Assembly (NCBI GenBank): GCA_044356305.1
Contig: JBIKWM010000024.1
Coordinates: forward strand, 1 to 46,533
From: JBIKWM01 sp044356305
GTDB taxonomy: Bacteria; Bacteroidota; Bacteroidia; UBA10329
Direction: 5' to 3'
DNA: 46,533 bases
Both the position numbers and the translations under genes were made by a program. The notes under the pieces are model-generated. The model was not told the DNA's origin and did not search any database. It saw nothing but the letters and a program-made list of their open reading frames with translations. Position 1 is the first letter of the stretch. Every line of letters starts with the position of its first letter. Shown piece by piece: positions 41,621-46,533 of the stretch.

Positions 41621-43402
41621 ATGAAGGCACTTTTCAGGCTCAACCATTACCTGCTCAAGTACTGGCTCAGGCTGCTGCTGGGCACGGTTTTCATTGTGCT
41701 GAGCAACCTCTATGCGGTGGTGCCTGCCAAGGTCATACGCATTGCGTTTGACCACATTGCAGCACCCGGCACCGTGCGCCTCGATGTGCTGGGCCGCGAC
41801 CTGCTGGCGGGCCTCGACATGCCCATGGCGCTGCTCATGCTGGGCGGGGTGATAGTGGCCAGCGCACTCCTTAAGGGGGTGTTCATGTTCTTCATGCGGC
41901 AGACCATCGTCATCATGAGCCGCCTCATAGAATTCGATCAGAAGAACGAGATCTATTCCCACTATCAGCGGCTGTCGGCCGCCTTCTTCAAGCGCAACAG
42001 CACGGGCGACCTCATGGCCCGCATCACCGAGGATGTGAGCCGTGTGCGCATGTACCTCGGCCCAGCCATCATGTACACCGTTAACCTCGTGGTGCTGTTC
42101 GTCCTGGTCATCTGGAACATGCTCGAGGTGAGTGTGCCGCTCACACTCTATGTGCTGCTGCCGCTGCCGCTGCTCAGCATACTCATTTATGTTGTGAGCG
42201 CACGCATTAACCAGCGCAGCGAGGAGGTGCAGCGCCAGCTCAGTGCACTCTCCACATTCGTGCAGGAGGCGTTCTCTGGCATCCGGGTGCTGAAGGCCTA
42301 TGCCAAGGAGGATGAATGGACCAGCGAGTTCGGGCGCGAGACAGACGGTTTCAGACACGTGTCGATGCGGCTGGTAAGGACCAACGCATTCTTCGCCCCG
42401 GCCATGATCATGCTCATAGGCCTCAGCACCCTGCTCACGGTGTATGTGGGAGGCAACGAGGCCATTGCGGGCCGCATCAGCGCGGGCAACATTGCCGAGT
42501 TCATCATCTACATCAACATGCTCACATGGCCTGTGGCCGCACTGGGTTGGGTGACCAGCATCGTGCAGCGTGCGGCCGCATCGCAACAGCGCATCAACGA
42601 GTTTCTCGACTCGGTGCCCGACATCATCAATCCGACCAAGGAACCGCTCCGCGTGGTGGGCGATGTGCGTTTTGAGCATGTGAGCCTGGTGTATCCCGAT
42701 AGTGGCATCAGGGCGCTCAACGATGTTTCGTTTCACGTGGCGGCAGGCACCAGCCTTGCCATATTGGGGCGCACCGGTTCGGGCAAATCGACCATTGCGG
42801 CCCTTTTGGCGCGGGTGTACGATGCCACCTCGGGCCGGGTGCTGATAGATGGCAGGGACATACGCACCATCAATCTCGATGACCTGCGCAGGCAGACAGG
42901 CGTGGTGCCGCAGGAAGTGTTCCTTTTCTCCGATACCATCGGCAACAACATCGCCTTCGGGGTGGCGGGCGGTGCCGAACAGGAGCGCATAGAGCTGGCC
43001 GCCACACGGGCCGACATACACGACAGCATTGTCAGTTTCCCCGAAGGGTACGCCACCAGGGTGGGAGAGAGGGGCATCACCCTCTCCGGTGGGCAGAAAC
43101 AGCGCATCTCCATTGCCCGTGCCATCATAAAAGAGCCATCCATACTCGTTTTCGATGATTGCCTATCGGCTGTCGACACCGAGACCGAAGACACCATCCT
43201 GGGCCACCTGCGCCAGCTCATGGCGGGCCGCACCACGGTCATCATCAGTCACCGCGTGTCGTCAGTGCGCAATGCCGACCAGATCATTGTGCTTGACGAG
43301 GGCCGGATCATAGAACAGGGCAACCACACCACCCTGCTTGCGGCCGAAGGCGCCTATCACGCGCTGTATCAGAAACAGTTGCTCGAGGACAGTGCCAGCT
43401 GA
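41621..43402 (+). CDS. ABC exporter half-transporter (MsbA/MdlA-like) with degenerate Walker B
   Basis: This 593-residue protein fuses a six-helix transmembrane domain (about 10-300) to an ATPase domain (from about 350). Walker A is GRTGSGKST (383-391, Lys389). The signature LSGGQKQRISIARA follows, then Walker B ILVFDDCLSAVD. The residue after the Walker B Asp512 is Asp513 instead of the catalytic Glu, as in MdlA/BmrC-type subunits that work as heterodimers with a partner holding the intact site. No partner gene is adjacent. The substrate is unknown; drugs, lipids or peptides are possible. Divergent from leucine dehydrogenase, sharing a compact promoter region. Confidence 0.93.
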   Translation: MKALFRLNHYLLKYWLRLLLGTVFIVLSNLYAVVPAKVIRIAFDHIAAPGTVRLDVLGRDLLAGLDMPMALLMLGGVIVASALLKGVFMFFMRQTIVIMSRLIEFDQKNEIYSHYQRLSAAFFKRNSTGDLMARITEDVSRVRMYLGPAIMYTVNLVVLFVLVIWNMLEVSVPLTLYVLLPLPLLSILIYVVSARINQRSEEVQRQLSALSTFVQEAFSGIRVLKAYAKEDEWTSEFGRETDGFRHVSMRLVRTNAFFAPAMIMLIGLSTLLTVYVGGNEAIAGRISAGNIAEFIIYINMLTWPVAALGWVTSIVQRAAASQQRINEFLDSVPDIINPTKEPLRVVGDVRFEHVSLVYPDSGIRALNDVSFHVAAGTSLAILGRTGSGKSTIAALLARVYDATSGRVLIDGRDIRTINLDDLRRQTGVVPQEVFLFSDTIGNNIAFGVAGGAEQERIELAATRADIHDSIVSFPEGYATRVGERGITLSGGQKQRISIARAIIKEPSILVFDDCLSAVDTETEDTILGHLRQLMAGRTTVIISHRVSSVRNADQIIVLDEGRIIEQGNHTTLLAAEGAYHALYQKQLLEDSAS

Positions 43403-43529
43403 CCTTTCCATTCAGCAGATCAGAGGATCAGGTTGTCAGGTTTTCAGCCGATCAGCGGCCATCGAATTGCGAGCAGTCTATTGTCCATAGTCGATAGTCC
43501 ATGGCCCAAAGCAGTGTCACCTTGAGTAT
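43403..43529. other. Spacer after the ABC exporter, no gene seen
   Basis: This is the first part of the 405-base gap between the exporter and the lipoprotein. It contains no recognisable gene and is low in structure, apart from a short GATCAG/GATCAGAGGATCAG motif near the exporter stop. Confidence 0.4.
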
Positions 43530-43658
43530 GGGCCTGCCCGACTATTGCGGGCCTACCCGACTATTGCGGGCCAGCCCGACTATTGCGGGCCTGCCCGATT
43601 CGTTACGGGCGGGCCTGCCCGATCCATTACGGGCGGGCCTGCCCGATCCGTTACGGGC
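43530..43658. repeat. Tandem GC-rich hairpin repeats: three 19-bp and three 24-bp units
   Basis: Three 19-base units, GGGCCTGCCCGACTATTGC and near copies (43530-43586), are followed by three 24-base units beginning GGGCCTGCCCGAT and ending GTTACGGGC or ATTACGGGC (43587-43658). The two families share the first 12 bases. Each unit, with the first bases of the next, makes a GCCCG/CGGGC hairpin with a 7-8-base loop. A stretch after it (43659-43807) has no gene and a weak CTTGGGA/TCCCAAG inverted repeat. Confidence 0.85.
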
Positions 43659-43807
43659 GGGTCCTCCGTGCGTAGCTGCCCCCCAAAGGTGGATAAGCAG
43701 GGCCTGACAGCCTACGGGTCACAGCCAGAGGACATTCTTTAGCCTCCCTGATTGCAGCGCTCTTGGGACAGTAGGCACCGCGAAAGGGGCGGGCCGTTCC
43801 CAAGGGC

Positions 43808-44272
43808 TCAGTAGTTGTTGACGTAGAATTTGCCCTCGGTGATGAAGATGGTGTCGAGGGTGGCCATGTTCACAGCGGTGTAATGGAAAATGCCCTCGGT
43901 ATGGCGGGTGGCAGGGTTGCCCTCTTCATGGCTCTTGATCTCATACGAACCCACACGCGCCTCGTAGGCCACCGCGCTGTTTGAGCCGTAGTAATCATAC
44001 CCTTCGTTATCGATGAAAAGGATGGGTATGGTGATGTTCAATGGCTTGTTGAGGTTCACGCGAAGGGTGGCGGTGTTGGTCATGCTGGGGCCAGCGCCTA
44101 TGGTGATGCTCAATATGCTGTCGTTCACGTAGCTGGCCGTCACATTGTCGGCCTCGGCCACATAGCTCACGCCATTGGCCAGGAACGAACCGCTGTGGTC
44201 TTTGGTGAATTCCTCTTCTCCGCAGCCTGACAGTAGTGCGGACAGTACGATGATTGCAGTCAGATTTCTCAT
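43808..44272 (-). CDS. Small predicted lipoprotein (DUF6252-like)
   Basis: This 154-residue predicted lipoprotein has a leader ending ALLSGC, so Cys17 would be lipidated and attached to the envelope. The mature part begins GEEEFTKDHSGSFLANGVSY, a pattern I associate with small Bacteroidota proteins of the DUF6252 kind: short beta-rich domains with a central IDNEGYDYYGSNSAVAYEA and a final FHYTAVNMATLDTIFITEG. This family link is from memory and is uncertain. Function is unknown. It lies 42 bases downstream of the TapB-like gene on the same strand and is probably cotranscribed. Confidence 0.68.
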   Translation of the reverse strand: MRNLTAIIVLSALLSGCGEEEFTKDHSGSFLANGVSYVAEADNVTASYVNDSILSITIGAGPSMTNTATLRVNLNKPLNITIPILFIDNEGYDYYGSNSAVAYEARVGSYEIKSHEEGNPATRHTEGIFHYTAVNMATLDTIFITEGKFYVNNY

Positions 44273-44314
44273 TTGATGGAAAGGGTATCGGTGAATTGAT
44301 AAAGGGTAAGGGTA

Positions 44315-45379
44315 TCAGATCTTGATCTCTTGCAGGGTTAGGCGACCGATCTCGGTGCCGTACAGGTCGTAACTGGTGATGGAATAGGCGCCCAGACCGG
44401 GTATGTACCACGTGTCGATGCGGGTCACAACGTAGCCCTGCTCGTTGGCGTTGAGCATCTTCTTCATGGTGTCGCTGTTCTTTTTGGCCATCTTATCTGA
44501 GAACCGCTTGTTGAAACGCATCATGTAGGCGTTGGTGCTGGTCACCTCCACATTGGGGGCCGAGATCCAACTTTCCTCGCTGAGCAGGTAGGCCGTGTAG
44601 GTGCGTCCCGACACGGTCACTTCCTTGCGGTCCTTCACCATGCGGTTCTTTAGAAGCACCTCGCTGGTTACGGCCGATTCCATGATCGATTCCATGATAA
44701 CGGTCTCGTACTTTGACTCGGTGGTCTTAAAGGCCGCATCGTACCTGCCGGTGTACGAGTTGTGCTGGTAATGGGTGGTGGTAGTGCGGCTCACCTCGGG
44801 GCCAGGCACCGGAAAGCTCACTTTGTTGTAACCCGTGGTTATACTGAACATGGTGGGCTGATCGGGCAGTTGCATGCCCACCTCCAAGCGGTTGGGGTAG
44901 GCTTTTTCAAACTGCAGGTTGAATCCATTGGGCTTGTCGGTGCCCGGGTGCAGGGTCTCGTTGTAGTAGGTCACGGTGGTGCGGGTGCCCCCGTTGTCGA
45001 GCACGTAGCCGGGCCGTGCCACCATGGTGTCGCCCTTGCAGTAGCTGCGGTACTCGCTCACTGCGGCCGGCTGCTTGGCCCGCTTCACGGTGCTTATGAT
45101 CTCGATGCTGCCATCGGTGCCCGGTTGCAGGGCCACGGCATTGGTCTGCACATCGGTGGTCCACTGGGCGTTGCGGTAAAAGTTCTCGCGGATCTTCTGC
45201 TGCTCCTTGGCGCTGGCCTTGAAGTAGTCGCCCGTCATGTTGTAGGTGGCGGGCGGGGCGGCCTCAACCTTGTACACGAGCTGCATGCCGTTCTGCAGGA
45301 GCAGATTGGGGCAGGGGGTCTGGGCCGTGGCGAGGCCCACGCTGAGCAGGCCCAAGACTATTGATGCTGTTCTGATCAT
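44315..45379 (-). CDS. Secreted TapB-like (DUF3108-like) protein
   Basis: This 354-residue protein has a signal peptide (about 1-19, ending ATAQ) and a mature part beginning TPCPNLLLQNGMQLVYKVE. It looks like the TapB/DUF3108 type beta-barrel-like domain of Bacteroidota, with a late TSEVLLKNRMVKDRKEVTVS, GRTYTAYLLSEESW and a final TWYIPGLGAYSITSYDLYG and LTLQEIKI. The match is by pattern only. ATG 45379 is used for the clean signal peptide; a frame open to 45418 has none. A TTGATTTG box (one mismatch to TAnnTTTG) lies some 35 bases upstream. Function is unknown; an envelope role is likely. Confidence 0.7.
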   Translation of the reverse strand: MIRTASIVLGLLSVGLATAQTPCPNLLLQNGMQLVYKVEAAPPATYNMTGDYFKASAKEQQKIRENFYRNAQWTTDVQTNAVALQPGTDGSIEIISTVKRAKQPAAVSEYRSYCKGDTMVARPGYVLDNGGTRTTVTYYNETLHPGTDKPNGFNLQFEKAYPNRLEVGMQLPDQPTMFSITTGYNKVSFPVPGPEVSRTTTTHYQHNSYTGRYDAAFKTTESKYETVIMESIMESAVTSEVLLKNRMVKDRKEVTVSGRTYTAYLLSEESWISAPNVEVTSTNAYMMRFNKRFSDKMAKKNSDTMKKMLNANEQGYVVTRIDTWYIPGLGAYSITSYDLYGTEIGRLTLQEIKI

Positions 45380-45584
45380 GGTGGTAGGGTAGAGTGGTGC
45401 TATCGGGGTGCAAATCAACCGCAGGGGTATGCGGATGGACTACGTGATTCTACTGGTTGTTTGTTGGGGGGGAAGTAGGAAAGCGGGTAAAGTTTCATGC
45501 GGAGAGCAGGTCAGCAGATCTGGGTCTCAGGTTTACAACAAACCAGCGAATTGGCGAGGCGTATTACAATAGGGCGCGATTTGA

Positions 45585-45941
45585 AAAAGTGATTCCCCGC
45601 CATTATACCTGTTCCCTTGAACTCGCGTGGGAGTAACCCTTTTCATCCTTTTGTCTTGATATCCCGCAAGGGCGGGATAAACTCCAGGATCAAAACCCTT
45701 CGACTGCGCTCAGGGTGACATTAGGCTGGTGGACATTTCCCTGCGAAACTCGTGGACGGTCGCTTTCCGCGCGTTCCGGGCCGTTCGGAAGACCTCACTC
45801 TACGGAACGCTTCCTAAGGCCCTCGCACGCTCCCTTACCCCGGTTTCGCAACGGGAAATGTCCAAGGCCACCCAGATACCTGCGCCTACATCGCCTTCTA
45901 ATAAATAATCCCTATTGGTAAGATTGCGGGGAATCACATTT
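45585..45941. mobile_element. Nested inverted-repeat element, MITE-like candidate
   Basis: Outer arms AAAAGTGATTCCCCGCCAT (45585-45603) and ATTGCGGGGAATCACATTT (45923-45941) are inverted copies with 17 of 19 bases paired. Inside, a second pair lies around TGGACATTTCCC-TGCGAAAC (45730-45749) and GTTTCGC-AAC-GGGAAATGTCCA (45843-45864), 20 paired bases with a two-base bulge. There are also short hairpins at 45660-45679 (TATCCCGC/GCGGGATA) and 45695-45716 (ACCCT/AGGGT). The element is about 357 bases and has no reading frame of its own. It could be a non-autonomous transposon, a structured RNA gene or a recombination scar. Confidence 0.5.
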
Positions 45942-46177
45942 GAAAATGTATAAAGCCCCATCGGGGCGACAGGTCAATAGAAAAAGCCACCCATACCAAT
46001 ACGGAGCCCCAGAGGGGCGGAATGGGCTTGGTGCATTAGAGGGTGTGGAGTGTTACCGCAGGGGCTGGCGGATTACAAAGGGCTTCAAATAGTCCTGGTT
46101 TTCAGGGGACTCTGGGGACTCGAGTGACCTTTCGCGGATGGGCTGTCGCTGGAGTCGTAGGTGTCCCCCGGTGATGA
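45942..46177. repeat. Spacer with two GCCCC/GGGGC hairpins, otherwise empty
   Basis: GCCCCATCGGGGC (45955-45967) and GCCCCAGAGGGGC (46006-46018) are two hairpins of the short intergenic-repeat type often seen in Bacteroidota. The rest of the spacer to 46177 shows no gene; the 798-base gap from 45380 is otherwise filled by the nested inverted-repeat element. Confidence 0.55.
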
Positions 46178-46533
46178 TCATTTTTTCTTATTCCTATGGT
46201 CCAACCTTGCTTTGGTCATGCGTTCGCGCAGGCCACCCTGCTTCACAAAATCATCTTCGAGGCGTTTCAATTGCTGGTTGAGGAGATAGATGACGATTCT
46301 GGTGAGGCAACGGATGGAGTTGGCGCTGATCTCCGGTTGCTCATGTTCAAATGCCTTGCTAAATGTTTCATACGTAGCATCGGGTGTGCGGTTAAGTTCA
46401 CTGAAACGGATGGCATAGCGATGGTCTTTGGGCCAGATGGGCAGTTTGTTTGTTCGGAGAAAGTCCTCGTAGTCGAGGCAAAGCTCGCCTAAGGAAGCCC
46501 GAGCCACATTGGTCAGGTTGATCTCCAATTGTT
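46178..46533 (-). CDS. Four helix bundle suffix domain protein, N-terminus cut by window edge
   Basis: The visible 117 residues are open to the window edge; the codon read as a start at 46528 is TTG and is more likely an internal Leu, preceded by Gln. NVARASLGELCLDYEDFLRTNKLPIWPKDHR and the later SANSIRCLTRIVIYLLNQQLKRLEDDFVKQGG match the four helix bundle suffix domain, a small helical protein of unknown function found across Bacteroidota, sometimes near variable loci. The C-terminus ends in a basic tail RLDHRNKKK. Confidence 0.75.
   Translation of the reverse strand, partial: QLEINLTNVARASLGELCLDYEDFLRTNKLPIWPKDHRYAIRFSELNRTPDATYETFSKAFEHEQPEISANSIRCLTRIVIYLLNQQLKRLEDDFVKQGGLRERMTKARLDHRNKKK

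Noticed and set aside
41588..43021. Long minus-strand frame (477 codons) opposite the ABC exporter
   Set aside because: It is a compositional shadow of the exporter gene, rich in His with no domain pattern.
43530..43658. A CRISPR array
   Set aside because: Units follow each other directly with no unique spacers, and no cas genes are in the window.
43501..43742. Frames across the tandem hairpin repeats
   Set aside because: They only translate the repeat units and have no non-repeat content.
1..46533. tRNA, rRNA or riboswitch genes
   Set aside because: I looked in the larger gaps for the T-loop GGTTCGAnnC and for rRNA-like or known riboswitch-like stretches and saw none; a covariance-model scan would be needed to be certain.

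Overview
The window looks like a chromosomal segment of a Bacteroidota bacterium, most likely Flavobacteriia-like, with unusually high GC for that group. Several secreted proteins carry type IX secretion (T9SS) C-terminal sorting domains of type A (YPNPT-like) or type B (SPNGDGVND-like). Promoters fit the Bacteroidota -7 box TAnnTTTG, here often as TAnnTTCG. Bacteroidota-typical families are common: a long NusB, DUF1573, a ComEC without a nuclease-like tail, a type IIA topoisomerase B subunit and a GIN-domain lipoprotein. No rRNA, tRNA or CRISPR was seen.

Layout. 1-300: the 3' end of an IS3-family transposase. 336-1604: a T9SS-exported Asp-box (sortilin/BNR-like) protein. 1706-2908: a cyclopropane-fatty-acid-synthase-like methyltransferase that resembles fungal sphingolipid C9-methyltransferases. 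3002-10044: two tandem paralogous giant surface proteins (beta-helix, glycine-rich insert, PKD domains, T9SS signal). 10507-15826: a tightly overlapped six-gene operon (acyl-CoA dehydrogenase, DEAD-box helicase, fatty acid 2-hydroxylase-like enzyme, FkbM methyltransferase, RsmE, DUF4159 protein). 15830-24545: HutH, a phage-tail-fibre-like surface protein, a helical-repeat protein, ComEC and a bestrophin. 24570-30294: a minus-strand cell-surface block with two glycosyltransferases, a Wzx-like flippase and a frameshifted T9SS type B protein. 30482-35248: DinB, a repeat-bearing gap, topoisomerase subunit B, then an acyltransferase/DUF4112/GIN-domain operon. 35323-43402: DUF1573, RidA, a small secreted protein, GluQ, PurT, NusB, leucine dehydrogenase and an MdlA-like ABC exporter. 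43403-46533: hairpin tandem repeats, two minus-strand envelope proteins, a repeat-rich spacer holding a nested inverted-repeat element, and a partial four-helix-bundle-suffix protein.

Themes. Envelope biology dominates: T9SS cargo, polysaccharide export, membrane lipid tailoring and lipoproteins. The most interesting functional idea is sphingolipid tailoring, since a eukaryote-like 2-hydroxylase and a fungal C9-methyltransferase-like enzyme lie about 10 kb apart. The most interesting structural elements are the beta-helix/glycine-rich/PKD paralog pair and the nested palindrome at 45585-45941. Start codons were often moved inward from the longest reading frame where a signal peptide, family N-terminus or promoter box decided the choice.
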